A DNA stretch of 64,000 nucleotides from Pedobacter jejuensis (GTDB lineage: Bacteria; Bacteroidota; Bacteroidia; Sphingobacteriales; Sphingobacteriaceae), in the NCBI RefSeq assembly GCF_003725795.1, contig NZ_RBEE01000002.1:186001-250000 (forward strand). Direction: 5' to 3'. The first letter of the stretch is position 1, and each line of letters opens with the position of its first letter. The position numbers and the translations under genes were made by a program. The notes beneath the pieces were generated by a model that did no database searches, was not told where the DNA came from, and saw only the letters and a program-made list of their open reading frames with translations. Positions 7,863 through 17,426 of this stretch are shown one piece after another.

Positions 7863-10160
7863 TTGGATTATTTAGAAGGATTAAACCCACAACAAAGAGC
7901 AGCAGTAGAAAACACTAAAGGACCGGTAATGATTGTTGCGGGTGCAGGTTCGGGCAAAACCAGGGTAATTACCTATCGTGTTGCACACCTCATTCAAACC
8001 GGTACCGACCCATTTAATATTCTGGTTTTAACCTTTACCAACAAAGCCAGTAAGGATATGCGTGAGCGTATTGGCAAAGTGGTTGGTGCAGAAGCCAAAA
8101 ACATTTGGATGGGAACTTTTCACTCCGTTTTTGCAAAAATATTACGGGTTGAGGCAGAGAAAATTGGCTATCCAAGCAATTTCACCATCTATGATACTGA
8201 TGACAGCAAAAGTGTAATCCGTGCTATTTTAAAAGAGATGCAGCTGGATGATAAATTGTATGCTGCAAATTTCGTTTTCGGCAGAATTTCATCAGCAAAA
8301 AATAACCTGATTTCATGGGGCGAATACCAGGCTAACGACCAAATTCAGGCAGAAGATATTCAAAATAAACGTCCACTGATTGGGCAGATTTACGAACAGT
8401 ACGCTAAACGTTGCTTTAGAGCTGGCGCTATGGATTTTGACGATTTACTTTTCAAAACCAATATTTTATTAAAAGAGCATACAGATGTTCTAAACAAATA
8501 CCAACAAAAATTTAGGTATTTGATGGTTGATGAGTATCAGGATACCAACTTTTCTCAATATACAATTGTAAAAAAATTGGCGGCAGCTTACCAAAACATT
8601 TGTGTGGTGGGCGATGATGCTCAAAGTATTTATGCTTTCCGCGGGGCGAATATTCAAAACATTTTAAATTTTGAACGCGATTACCCTGATTTAAAAGTTT
8701 ACAAACTGGAGCAAAATTACCGCTCCACTCAAAATATTGTTGATGCTGCAAGTAGCATCATCGCGAACAATAAAAATCAATTGGAAAAAAATGTCTTCTC
8801 TGAAAATGCAGAAGGCGATAGAATTAAAGTTTCCCGTGCTTTTACGGATAATGAAGAAGGCAAATTGGTTGCCGAAGCCATTATTCAGGAACGTAGCACA
8901 AAAGGATACGACCATAAAGACTTCGCAATTTTATACCGCACCAATGCCCAAAGCAGGGCCATGGAGGAAGGTTTGCGTAAGCTCAACATTCCTTACAGAA
9001 TTTATGGTGGTCAGTCTTTTTATCAACGCAAAGAGGTAAAAGACTTAATTGCATACTTCCGCTTAACTTTTAATCCGAAAGATGAAGAGGCTATAAAACG
9101 TGTTATTAATTACCCAAAACGTGGAATTGGAGATACATCAATTGATAAAATTATCGTAGCGGCAGACCAAAACGATAAAACGATGTGGGATGTGATTTCT
9201 AATGCACATCAGTATGTAGAGGGACGTTTGGCCAATCAACTGAATGATTTTGCAGTAATGATTCAAAGTTTTCAGGCAGAAGCTAAAAAGCATGATGCCT
9301 ATGAAACAGCTTTGTTTATCGCTCAACACGCGGGTATTTTAAAAGAGCTTTACACCGATGATAGTGTAGAAGGTAGAAGCAGATATGAAAATATTCAGGA
9401 GTTATTAAATGGTATAAAAGAGTTTGCGGAGCGTGAAGATATTGAAGAAAAAGGCTTGGATATTTTTATGCAGGATGTGGCGCTTTTAACCAATGACGAT
9501 AAGGATGGCGATAAAAATAAGGATACCGTTTCATTGATGACGATTCACTCTGCCAAGGGTTTGGAGTTTAAAAATGTGTTTATAGTTGGTTTAGAAGAGA
9601 ACCTTTTCCCATCGCAAATGTCAGTTAATTCTCGCTCTGATTTGGAAGAAGAACGCCGTCTGTTTTATGTTGCAATAACCCGTGCAGAGGTAAAACTAAC
9701 GATTACTTACGCTACCTCTCGTTATCGTTGGGGAACCTTAACCAATTGTGAACCAAGCCGTTTTATCAATGAAATAAATCCAAGATTTTTAGAATTGGAT
9801 GTTAAGCCTTCAAAAAGTAATGTGCTTGAAGGTAATTTTGATGATGAACGCAAAACCTGGACTTCACAACCACGCGATTTCTTTAGCAAACCCAAACCGG
9901 CAGGTACAGCAACTACACCACCAGTAAGACCAAAAACTACTTCATTATTAGCAAAAGCACATGTTCCAACTCCTGGCTTTACCCCATCGCTACCTTACGA
10001 ATTTCAAGGCGGCATGGAAGTAGAGCATGAAAAATTTGGATTCGGCAAAATTATTAGTTTAGAAGGAACTTTACCTGATGTAAAAGCAACGGTGTTTTTT
10101 CAGGGATTGGGTAATAAGCAGTTGTTATTAAAGTTTGCAAAATTGATGATTGTGAAATAG
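7863..10160 (+). CDS. uvrD: UvrD/PcrA-type superfamily 1 DNA helicase
   Basis: This is a 765-residue 3'-5' helicase for nucleotide excision repair and removal of recombinase filaments. Walker A is GAGSGKT (27-33), motif II is DEYQDTN (from about 223), motif III is VGDDAQSIYAFRG, and motif VI is in FYVAITRA. The C-terminus holds a Tudor-like segment (VEHEKFGFGKI) typical of PcrA. The start must be TTG at 7863: the Walker A begins so early that the first internal ATG (in PVMIVAG) is too late. No ATG occurs upstream before the stop at 7761. An AGGAG motif lies 7 bp before the TTG, and TATTTTTG at 7832-7839 could be the -7 box. Confidence 0.93.
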   Translation: MDYLEGLNPQQRAAVENTKGPVMIVAGAGSGKTRVITYRVAHLIQTGTDPFNILVLTFTNKASKDMRERIGKVVGAEAKNIWMGTFHSVFAKILRVEAEKIGYPSNFTIYDTDDSKSVIRAILKEMQLDDKLYAANFVFGRISSAKNNLISWGEYQANDQIQAEDIQNKRPLIGQIYEQYAKRCFRAGAMDFDDLLFKTNILLKEHTDVLNKYQQKFRYLMVDEYQDTNFSQYTIVKKLAAAYQNICVVGDDAQSIYAFRGANIQNILNFERDYPDLKVYKLEQNYRSTQNIVDAASSIIANNKNQLEKNVFSENAEGDRIKVSRAFTDNEEGKLVAEAIIQERSTKGYDHKDFAILYRTNAQSRAMEEGLRKLNIPYRIYGGQSFYQRKEVKDLIAYFRLTFNPKDEEAIKRVINYPKRGIGDTSIDKIIVAADQNDKTMWDVISNAHQYVEGRLANQLNDFAVMIQSFQAEAKKHDAYETALFIAQHAGILKELYTDDSVEGRSRYENIQELLNGIKEFAEREDIEEKGLDIFMQDVALLTNDDKDGDKNKDTVSLMTIHSAKGLEFKNVFIVGLEENLFPSQMSVNSRSDLEEERRLFYVAITRAEVKLTITYATSRYRWGTLTNCEPSRFINEINPRFLELDVKPSKSNVLEGNFDDERKTWTSQPRDFFSKPKPAGTATTPPVRPKTTSLLAKAHVPTPGFTPSLPYEFQGGMEVEHEKFGFGKIISLEGTLPDVKATVFFQGLGNKQLLLKFAKLMIVK

Positions 10161-10172
10161 GAGTCTTACCTA

Positions 10173-10379
10173 GCCTCACCCTATTAATGGTAGAAGCTTG
10201 TCTTCATTTAATGCAATCCCTCTCCGGAAGAGAGGTTAATTGAGTGTGCGGTTTTGACCTAATCAAGCTAATAAAAATTTAGATTAAATTTTGGTTCAAA
10301 TCACAGTCTGTCAAAAACCTCTCTTCCGGAGAGGGAGGCTACAACATTTGCGTTATTTCTTACTTTCAAAGGGTGAGGC
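10173..10379. repeat. Nested inverted-repeat element between uvrD and smc
   Basis: An 18-bp sequence, CCCTCTCCGGAAGAGAGG (10218-10235), occurs as its exact reverse complement at 10318-10335. Outside it, GCCTCACCCT (10173-10182) pairs exactly with AGGGTGAGGC (10370-10379). The element has no coding potential and fills most of the 353-bp gap before smc. It resembles a small non-autonomous element or a dispersed palindromic repeat. A degenerate third copy (CTCTCTTCGGAGAAG) begins near 10395. Confidence 0.75.
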
Positions 10380-10513
10380 TCACTCCTCCAAAACGCTCTC
10401 TTCGGAGAAGATAAGCTCAATGTTTGCCAAATAATTGCTTTTCATTGGATAAGGCCCCTTGAAAAACCCCAAAATTATCCTTATTATTGGTTTCGGTTCT
10501 CCCGTTAAAAACC

Positions 10514-13500
10514 ATGCAACTTACTCGATTAGAAATTAAAGGATTTAAAAGCTTTGGCGACAAAGTGACCATCAATTTTAATGAAGGAGTTACGGCTATT
10601 GTTGGCCCAAATGGTTGCGGAAAATCAAATGTAATTGATGCGATGCGTTGGGTGTTAGGCGAACAAAGCACCAAAGCTTTACGTTCTGAAAAGATGGAGA
10701 ACATCATCTTCAACGGAACAAAAAACCGCAAACAGGCACAACTTGCAGAGGTTTCTTTGAGCTTTGATAATACCAAAAATATTCTCCCAACGGCTTATTC
10801 TCAAGTAACGGTTACCCGGAAATTATATCGAAATGGAGATAGCGAATATCGTTTAAATGATGTTCAATGCCGGTTAAAAGACATTACTGATTTATTTTTA
10901 GATACTGGAATTGGCTCGGATAGTTACTCCATCATCGAGCTAAAAATGGTTGATGAAATCATTACCAATAAAGAGCATAGTCGACGTTCTTTGTTTGAGG
11001 AAGCATCAGGAATTTCAAAATATAAGCTACGTAAAAAGCAAACTTTCAATAAGTTAAAAGATACCGAGGCCGATTTGGAACGTGTGGAAGATTTGCTTTT
11101 CGAAATTGAAAAGAACCTGAAAACGTTAGAAAGTCAAGCCCGAAAAGCCGAACGCTATTATAAACTAAAGGAGCAATATCGTGAGTTAAGCGTTCAATTG
11201 GCAACGCACAGAATTGCCTTTTTCCGTATTGATTTACAAGCACTCGAAAATCAAGAGCAAAACCAACAAATACAAAGAACGGAATTAAGCACTAAAATTG
11301 ATACACACGAAGCTGAACTACAAAAGCTCAAACTTGAAAGTATTAATCAGGAGAAAAACCTTTCTGTACAGCAAAAGGCGACTAATGAATTGGTTTCTAA
11401 AATTCGAGCTTACGAAAGCGAGAAAAAAGTAAAAAATGAACAAATGCGTTTCTTGCAGGAAAAAGAAACGCGTTTATCTGGAGAACTTGAAAAAGATAAA
11501 AATCAAGTTAACCATATTAAGTACAATATTAAACGATTGAATGAGGAGGTTTTAACAGAGACTGAAGTCTTTAATAAGCTGGAATCTGATTTAAAAAGCC
11601 TGAAATCAACCCTTAATACGCTAAGAGAACAACAGCAAACCGAAAAAAACAGAACGGATAATTTGCTTAAATCTGTTAACGATTTGCAAAATCAGGTTTA
11701 TCAATCTCAAAAGGAAATCGATATTTTTAACATTCAGAAAGATGCGTTGGTACAGGAAACCAATAGAAATGTTGATGATACTGAAACGAAAACATTAGAA
11801 TTGAAAGCTTTCGACCATGCTTTGGCTGAACTTGATGTTCAAATTTCCGAAAAGCAGGCAAACATTAATCAACTTAAGGATGCTGAAGAAATTATCAAAG
11901 AAAAACTTGCCGAAGCTGAGTTAAATTTAAGTTCGAACAAAGAAAAACTTACTGCAGAGAATCGAAAAAAGGATGCCAAGCAAAACGAATATAACCTCAC
12001 AAAATCGCTTGTTGATAGTTTAGAGGGCTTTCCAGAATCCATACGTTTCCTTAAAAAGAATAATGCATTTGCTAAAAATGCCCTACTCCTTTCTGATATT
12101 TTATTTTGTGATGAAGATTATCGCATTGCAATAGAAAATTATCTCGAGCCTGTAATGAACCATTATGTGGTTGATAAATATGCCGATGCCGTACAAGCCG
12201 TTAATCTGTTAACGGATGCTAGTCGCGGGCGGGCAAATTTCTTTATTTTAGAAAATGTTCCTGATAAAAACATTGCAATTTGGAATCACGAAGGCTTAGT
12301 TTCAGCATTATCAGTTACCGAGGTTGATAAAAAATACCAGCATCTGTGTAATCTACTTTTGCAAAATGTTTACATCGCCATTGCTGAGCAGGAAAATATT
12401 TTCAAAGAAACACCAACAGAAAGCTTAACCATCTTGGCTAAAAACGGAAAATATGCACAAACAAAATTTACTTTATCAGGCGGTTCAGTAGGTTTATTTG
12501 AAGGCAAAAGAATTGGTCGTGCTAAAAACTTGGAAAATTTAGCTAAAGAAATCAAACAATCAGAATCACTGATAAATCAATATAACGCAACCATAACTGC
12601 CGAAACGAATAATATTTTAAACCTGAAAGATTCATCAAAGCTTAATCAGATTAATACCTTTCAGCAGGAATTAAATCGGTTAAGCAATGAGCAAATTTCC
12701 GTTCAAACGCGTCGCGACCAATACCAGGAATTTATTACGACAAGTGAAAATCGTAAAACTGATATTGCACAAAAAATTGTTTCTATAGAAAAATCGCTTT
12801 CGGAAAAGTTGCCGGCATTGGTAGAGTTGCAAAAAAAGCAGCAACAAGACCATTTAAATTTACAAGAGCAACAATTAAATTACCAGGAACTTGCCGACCA
12901 GGTTAATGATAGTGCAAGTAAGTATAATCAGGATAATATTCGTTTCCACCAGCAACAAAATAAGCTGGCTGGTTTAGAAAAAGATTTAGATTATCGCTTT
13001 GTGCAAGAGGAGGCGCTTAATAAGCGAATTGCTCAAAACGATAAAGAATTACAGGAAACATTAACTCAAATTACGGCTACTTTACAACATACCGATTTGA
13101 GCGATGATACGCTTTTGGAGATGTATCAACAACGTGAGGAGATGGAAAAAGGACTGGCCGAGGCAGAAAAGGCATATTTCGATAGTAAAGGAAACATTAA
13201 TGAGTTAGAAACAGATTTAACACAAATTCGCAAAAACCGTGAAGAATCTGATTTTTTATTGAGCGAAATCAAAGACAAAAAGAACACTTTAAAAATAGAT
13301 TTAAACTCCCTAAAAGAACGTTTAGCTGTAGAATTCAACATTGATATCAACGACTTGTTAGAAACGGAAACCGATGTTGAGGCCGTAGAAAGTGAATTTG
13401 AAATTCGCCAGAAGGTTGAAAAAATGAAACGCCAGCTTAATGAATTTGGCGCCATAAATTCGATGGCCATGGAGGCTTTTAAGGAAATGGAAGAGCGTTA

Positions 13501-14053
13501 CGTTTTTATTCAAAATCAAAAAAAAGACTTAAACGCAGCCAAAACCGACCTTTTACAAACCATAAAAGAAATTGATGATACCGCGAAAGAAAAATTTATG
13601 CAGGCCTTTACCCAAGCTCGCGAACATTTTATAGTAGTTTTCCGCTCCCTTTTTAATGAGGAAGATAGCTGTGATTTGATTTTGTCGGATATTCATAATC
13701 CGCTGGAGGCCGATATTGATATCATTGCTCGTCCGAAAGGCAAAAGACCCTTATCCATCAATCAGTTATCAGGTGGTGAAAAGACACTAACTGCAACCGC
13801 TCTCCTATTCTCTTTATACTTGCTCAAACCGGCTCCTTTCTGTATTTTCGATGAGGTTGATGCACCTTTAGATGATACCAACATTGATAAATTCAACAAC
13901 ATCATTCGTAAATTTTCCGACCAATCGCAATTCATTATTGTATCTCACAATAAACGAACCATCGCCAGTACAGATATTATTTATGGAGTAACCATGGTTG
14001 AGCAAGGTGTTTCGAGGGTTGTGGCGGTAGATTTAAGAGAAGTAGCGGCGTAA
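10514..14053 (+). CDS. smc: Chromosome segregation ATPase Smc
   Basis: The 1179-residue protein has full SMC architecture: N-terminal ATPase half with Walker A GPNGCGKSN (31-39), a long coiled coil, a hinge at roughly 500-650, a second coiled coil, then the signature LSGGEKT (from 1085) and Walker B FCIFDEVDAP. It works with ScpA and ScpB to compact and resolve sister chromosomes. The ATG at 10514 is chosen because family proteins begin directly with a MxLTRLEIKGFKSF-like strand; the TTG at 10487 would add nine atypical residues. No scpA or scpB is nearby. Confidence 0.96.
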   Translation: MQLTRLEIKGFKSFGDKVTINFNEGVTAIVGPNGCGKSNVIDAMRWVLGEQSTKALRSEKMENIIFNGTKNRKQAQLAEVSLSFDNTKNILPTAYSQVTVTRKLYRNGDSEYRLNDVQCRLKDITDLFLDTGIGSDSYSIIELKMVDEIITNKEHSRRSLFEEASGISKYKLRKKQTFNKLKDTEADLERVEDLLFEIEKNLKTLESQARKAERYYKLKEQYRELSVQLATHRIAFFRIDLQALENQEQNQQIQRTELSTKIDTHEAELQKLKLESINQEKNLSVQQKATNELVSKIRAYESEKKVKNEQMRFLQEKETRLSGELEKDKNQVNHIKYNIKRLNEEVLTETEVFNKLESDLKSLKSTLNTLREQQQTEKNRTDNLLKSVNDLQNQVYQSQKEIDIFNIQKDALVQETNRNVDDTETKTLELKAFDHALAELDVQISEKQANINQLKDAEEIIKEKLAEAELNLSSNKEKLTAENRKKDAKQNEYNLTKSLVDSLEGFPESIRFLKKNNAFAKNALLLSDILFCDEDYRIAIENYLEPVMNHYVVDKYADAVQAVNLLTDASRGRANFFILENVPDKNIAIWNHEGLVSALSVTEVDKKYQHLCNLLLQNVYIAIAEQENIFKETPTESLTILAKNGKYAQTKFTLSGGSVGLFEGKRIGRAKNLENLAKEIKQSESLINQYNATITAETNNILNLKDSSKLNQINTFQQELNRLSNEQISVQTRRDQYQEFITTSENRKTDIAQKIVSIEKSLSEKLPALVELQKKQQQDHLNLQEQQLNYQELADQVNDSASKYNQDNIRFHQQQNKLAGLEKDLDYRFVQEEALNKRIAQNDKELQETLTQITATLQHTDLSDDTLLEMYQQREEMEKGLAEAEKAYFDSKGNINELETDLTQIRKNREESDFLLSEIKDKKNTLKIDLNSLKERLAVEFNIDINDLLETETDVEAVESEFEIRQKVEKMKRQLNEFGAINSMAMEAFKEMEERYVFIQNQKKDLNAAKTDLLQTIKEIDDTAKEKFMQAFTQAREHFIVVFRSLFNEEDSCDLILSDIHNPLEADIDIIARPKGKRPLSINQLSGGEKTLTATALLFSLYLLKPAPFCIFDEVDAPLDDTNIDKFNNIIRKFSDQSQFIIVSHNKRTIASTDIIYGVTMVEQGVSRVVAVDLREVAA

Positions 14054-14227
14054 GCAAAATGAAAAAAGCTTAAAGATTAAAGCGAAATTCGGATTATTGA
14101 AGGCAGTTTCGCTGGTTGAAACAATCTACAACATAGAACTGTTATCTAAAAAGACGTAATATTGCACCATAACCTAGGTTTGAATAACATATTGAAAATA
14201 GTATATTTGTTTTAAGCAGTCACCATT

Positions 14228-14440
14228 ATGTTAGCAACCGTTAAAGGATATTACGAAAAAGGAAAAATTGTTTTAAATGAAAAGGCACCAGTCCTATCTA
14301 AAACAGATGTAATTGTGACATTTTTAACTGATGATAAACCCAACAATATCTTAAAAAGAACACCTGGTGCATTTAAAGGTAAGATTACATTATCTGAAGA
14401 TTTTGATGAACCTTTGGATGATTTTAAAGAATATATGTAA
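14228..14440 (+). CDS. Small antitoxin-like protein (DUF2281/VapB type)
   Basis: The 70-residue acidic protein begins with a beta-rich part (MLATVKGYYEKGKIVLNE) and ends in GAFKGKITLSEDFDEPLDDF, a tail typical of antitoxins paired with PIN toxins, where it plugs the toxin active site. Its stop codon overlaps the ATG of a 31-codon PIN-toxin remnant (14440-14535), the usual toxin-antitoxin coupling. The antitoxin itself looks intact. Whether it still binds DNA or protects against related toxins elsewhere is unknown. Confidence 0.7.
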   Translation: MLATVKGYYEKGKIVLNEKAPVLSKTDVIVTFLTDDKPNNILKRTPGAFKGKITLSEDFDEPLDDFKEYM

Positions 14441-14535
14441 TGCCATCAAATCATTATCTTTTAGATACACATTGCTTAATTTGGTTTCAGGAGTATAATC
14501 CAATAATACCAAACCTATTAAAATTGCTTTGGTAA
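14440..14535 (+). pseudogene. Truncated PIN-domain toxin (VapC-like) remnant
   Basis: Overlapping the antitoxin stop (TAATG), an ATG opens 31 codons: MPSNHYLLDTHCLIWFQEYN and then eleven more residues before TAA. The segment LLDTHCLIWF is the hallmark N-terminus of PIN toxins, with the first catalytic Asp. A full toxin has about 125-135 residues. Here the frame ends within the first helix, and the M28 gene begins 17 bp later, so the rest of the toxin has been deleted. Confidence 0.75.
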
Positions 14536-14551
14536 TCAATTCAACGTAAAC

Positions 14552-15502
14552 ATGAAAATTCTATATATCCTTCCCTTAGCGATGATGCTAAGCTGCTGTT
14601 CATCCGTAAAAAACCAAACCGCAGCCGATTCCAGAAAACTCGATACCCAACTTTTAAAAGACGTTGAAGTACTATCTTCTGATGCCTATCAAGGCCGAAA
14701 AACCGGAACTAAAGGTACAGAAATGGCTCGGGCGTACATCATCGATAGATTTCAAAAATTAGGCTTAAAATCTTATCCTCAAAATGTTAATTACGCACAA
14801 GAATTTACATTTAATGCAAGAGGTGGCGCAAAAGTTAATGGAACAAATGTTATTGGCTACATACCAGGTAAAGGCACAAATATAATTGTGGTTTCTGCCC
14901 ATTACGACCATTTAGGTGTGGTTAAAGATGAAGTTTTTAATGGTGCAGATGATAACGCATCAGGCACAGCTGGTTTATTAAAAATTGCAGCTTACTTTGC
15001 TAAAAACAAACCAAATAATACTATCATTTTCGCCTCTTTTGATGCTGAAGAAATGGGTTTACAAGGCGCAAAAGCATTTGTTGCCAATCCACCAGTTCCG
15101 ATTAATACCATTGCAGTTAATTTAAATATGGATATGATTAGCCATAGCGATAAATGCGAGTTGTACGTTTGTGGCACTTTTAAATATCCTGCTCTAAAGA
15201 AATATGTAGATACTAGTAGAAAGGATATAAAAGTTATTTTAGGACACGATGACCCTAAACTTGGCCATGATGATTGGACAAACCAAAGCGACCAAGGTGC
15301 CTTCAACGCCAAGAATATTCCGTTTTTGTACTTTGGTGTAGAAGACCATAAAGATTACCACAAAGCAACTGACGAATACCAAACTATTACTAAGCAATTT
15401 TATAGCAATGCCGCAAATGCTGTTTTAGAAGTAGTGAAGAACGTAGATAAACAAACAGGCTTGCAACAATCATTAAAGGATAAAATGATTATGAAAAACT
15501 AA
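14552..15502 (+). CDS. M28 family zinc aminopeptidase, lipoprotein
   Basis: The 316-residue protein starts with a lipoprotein signal peptide ending at MMLSCC (Cys 15 or 16). The M28 zinc site is visible: HYDHLG (117-122), GADDNASG (131-138, bridging Asp), FDAEEMG (163-169, catalytic and ligand Glu), NMDM with D194, and a late His in KDYHKATD. It would remove N-terminal amino acids from peptides in the periplasm. The gene is close behind the toxin remnant, and its own terminator is at 15525-15553. Confidence 0.9.
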   Translation: MKILYILPLAMMLSCCSSVKNQTAADSRKLDTQLLKDVEVLSSDAYQGRKTGTKGTEMARAYIIDRFQKLGLKSYPQNVNYAQEFTFNARGGAKVNGTNVIGYIPGKGTNIIVVSAHYDHLGVVKDEVFNGADDNASGTAGLLKIAAYFAKNKPNNTIIFASFDAEEMGLQGAKAFVANPPVPINTIAVNLNMDMISHSDKCELYVCGTFKYPALKKYVDTSRKDIKVILGHDDPKLGHDDWTNQSDQGAFNAKNIPFLYFGVEDHKDYHKATDEYQTITKQFYSNAANAVLEVVKNVDKQTGLQQSLKDKMIMKN

Positions 15503-15524
15503 TCAATATAACATTCAACTTTGT

Positions 15525-15553
15525 AACCTATCTAATCAGATAGGTTTTTTTTT
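15525..15553 (+). terminator. Intrinsic terminator of the M28 gene
   Basis: AACCTATCT (15525-15533) pairs perfectly with AGATAGGTT (15538-15546) around an AATC loop. A run of nine T follows (15545-15553). It lies 22 bp after the stop. Confidence 0.9.
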
Positions 15554-15610
15554 GGGTAAAAACCTGATCAGAAAAATTTATTTAACTTATAATCAGCACT
15601 TTAAAAATTA

Positions 15611-15679
15611 AACTACATAAATAGTTTGCAAACTATAAATATAGTCGTACATTCATATAAAGAAACTATAAAAATAGTT
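15611..15679. promoter_or_regulatory. Three BlaI-type operator dyads
   Basis: Three 16-bp dyads of the same family lie directly upstream of the BlaI-like gene: AACTACATAAATAGTT (15611-15626), AACTATAAATATAGTC (15631-15646) and AACTATAAAAATAGTT (15664-15679). Each has ACTA...TAGT arms, similar to the TACTACA/TGTAGTA half-sites of known BlaI/MecI operators. The last ends 3 bp before the ATG, so bound repressor would block initiation. Confidence 0.75.
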
Positions 15680-15682
15680 ACA

Positions 15683-16054
15683 ATGATGAAAGAACTTACA
15701 AAAGCAGAAGAACAAATCATGCTGATTTTATGGGAAATGGAAGAAGCATTGGTGAAAGATGTAATCGAAAAAATGAATGAACCCAAACCCGCTTATAACA
15801 CCGTTTCTACAGTAATAAGAGTGTTAGAAGGTAAGGGCTTTGTAGATCATAAGGCGATTGGAAATACATATATCTACTTTCCTATTGTAAAAGAGGCTGA
15901 TTACAAACGTTTTGCGTTGGATAAAGTAATGAATAATTACTTTGAAAATTCGTACGAAAGCTTGGTTTCTTTTCTTGTAAAAGAAAAAAGCATGAGCAAT
16001 GAAGAATTGAATGAAATTATTCAATTGGCAGAAAAACTTACAACAAATAAATGA
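15683..16054 (+). CDS. BlaI/MecI/CopY family transcriptional repressor
   Basis: The 123-residue winged-helix repressor shows the family pattern LTKAEEQIMLILWEMEEA, then NTVSTVIRVLEGKGFV as recognition region. The ATG at 15683 is chosen; the earlier TTG at 15626 would translate across the operators. In known systems the repressor is cleaved after signalling by a BlaR1-type membrane protease. That partner follows at once, with stop and start overlapping (16051-16054). The three dyads upstream suggest autoregulation. The regulated genes may be only this pair or unlinked ones. Confidence 0.92.
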   Translation: MMKELTKAEEQIMLILWEMEEALVKDVIEKMNEPKPAYNTVSTVIRVLEGKGFVDHKAIGNTYIYFPIVKEADYKRFALDKVMNNYFENSYESLVSFLVKEKSMSNEELNEIIQLAEKLTTNK

Positions 16055-17361
16055 TGAGCTGGCTATCTTATTTACTCGAAGCAAACCTTTATCTTATAAT
16101 TTTTTATGGGTTCTACAGGTTATTCTTACAAAAAGAAACGTTTTACACCCTCAACAGATGTTATCTATTGCTGAGTTCTGTACTGGCATTTTTTATTCCA
16201 TTACTACAATTGGGCTTTTTATCAAAAGACAATTTGACTCAAGCAGTACCCGTTTATCAGGAAGTTGTAGGTGATAGTTCAATTTATACGATAGAAAATT
16301 TTTTATTGTCGGCTTATCTTTTCATCGTAATGATATTTATGGTGAAGCTGTTTTGGGGCTTTAGACACATTTTTAGATTATTAAAAGAACCAAATAGAAC
16401 ATCAGAACAAGGAATTACGATTATTGCATTGGATAATACCAGTACCGCATTTTCTTTCTTTAACCTACTCTTTATCGATCCAAAACTTGCTAAAAGAGAA
16501 ACCATCATAAATCATGAACTGGCACATATTAGGCAAAAGCATAGTCTTGATGTATTATTTTTTGAACTCATTACATGTATTTGTTGGTTCAATCCGATTG
16601 CTCACCTATTAAAAAATGATATAAAGCTTGTACATGAATACCTTGCCGATGAGGAAACAACAAACAAAGGAATTGAAAAATACGAGTATGCAGTTTTTCT
16701 GATACAGAACTCATGTGGTAATCGAGAAACACAATTAACTAATCAAATATTTAATTCATCCATATTAAAAAACAGAATAAATATGTTAAATCAAAAAAAA
16801 TCAGCAAAATGGGCCAGGCTCAAATTGTTATTGGCTCTACCTATCGCTGGCGGGATGCTTTGTGCCTCAACCATGGCTTTTACAAAAGATTATGGAACCA
16901 TTGATTTGTATCCAAAAAAGAACAAATCAAAAATCGTTTCTATTCAAGATACCGCTAAAAGAAAGAAAGCTGTAGAGGTTATCATTATTCAAGAACCGAC
17001 AGTTAGTTCAAAAAGAGTTAAAGGTGTAAAATTGGCGCCACCTCCACCACCGCCTGCTGCGCCAACGACAGCTAAAAAAGTAAAAGAGATACAACTTGCA
17101 CCGCCACCGCCGCCGCGTGCAACTGAAATACCATTAACGAAAAAGGAAAAAGGTGTTCGTATTGCTCCACCACCACCGCCTGTAGAACCAAAATCGAAAG
17201 ATATAACCGTGGTAAATATAAAAAGTAGTCATACAAAAGCAGATAAACAAGTGTTAGACATTCAAATTGCACCTCCGCCACCGCCTGTTGAACCTAAAAC
17301 AAGGAAGCAGTTTGATAAAGATGATGTGATCTATGGCGATCCAATTGAAGGAACAAAATAA
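16051..17361 (+). CDS. BlaR1-like M56 membrane peptidase with proline-rich tail
   Basis: The 436-residue protein has about four membrane helices and an M56 zinc-protease site HELAH (155-159), followed by a fourth helix near 270-285. The C-terminal 110 residues lie outside the membrane and contain four spaced blocks of APPPPP, each preceded by a Lys/Val/Ile-rich linker. There is no penicillin-binding sensor domain, so a beta-lactam is unlikely to be the signal detected directly. The tail resembles periplasmic Pro-rich spacers as in TonB. It is translationally coupled to the BlaI-type repressor and should cleave it. The ligand is unknown. Confidence 0.88.
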   Translation: MMSWLSYLLEANLYLIIFYGFYRLFLQKETFYTLNRCYLLLSSVLAFFIPLLQLGFLSKDNLTQAVPVYQEVVGDSSIYTIENFLLSAYLFIVMIFMVKLFWGFRHIFRLLKEPNRTSEQGITIIALDNTSTAFSFFNLLFIDPKLAKRETIINHELAHIRQKHSLDVLFFELITCICWFNPIAHLLKNDIKLVHEYLADEETTNKGIEKYEYAVFLIQNSCGNRETQLTNQIFNSSILKNRINMLNQKKSAKWARLKLLLALPIAGGMLCASTMAFTKDYGTIDLYPKKNKSKIVSIQDTAKRKKAVEVIIIQEPTVSSKRVKGVKLAPPPPPPAAPTTAKKVKEIQLAPPPPPRATEIPLTKKEKGVRIAPPPPPVEPKSKDITVVNIKSSHTKADKQVLDIQIAPPPPPVEPKTRKQFDKDDVIYGDPIEGTK

Positions 17362-17426
17362 AGTTTATCCTGAACGGCAAGCTTGATAATAAATATCTAT
17401 CAAGAGTTTAAATAGATTAATAAAAA

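Noticed and set aside
10218..10335. Rho-independent terminator of uvrD in the 18-bp inverted pair
   Set aside because: The arms are 82 bp apart with no T-run, so a simple terminator hairpin is unlikely.
10487..10513. TTG at 10487 as the smc start
   Set aside because: It adds nine residues not seen in Smc proteins; the ATG at 10514 gives the standard N-terminus.
15626..15682. TTG at 15626 as the BlaI-like start
   Set aside because: It would translate over the operator dyads; the ATG at 15683 gives the normal family length.
15683..17361. A beta-lactam resistance operon
   Set aside because: No beta-lactamase or penicillin-binding protein gene is adjacent and the peptidase lacks the sensor domain.
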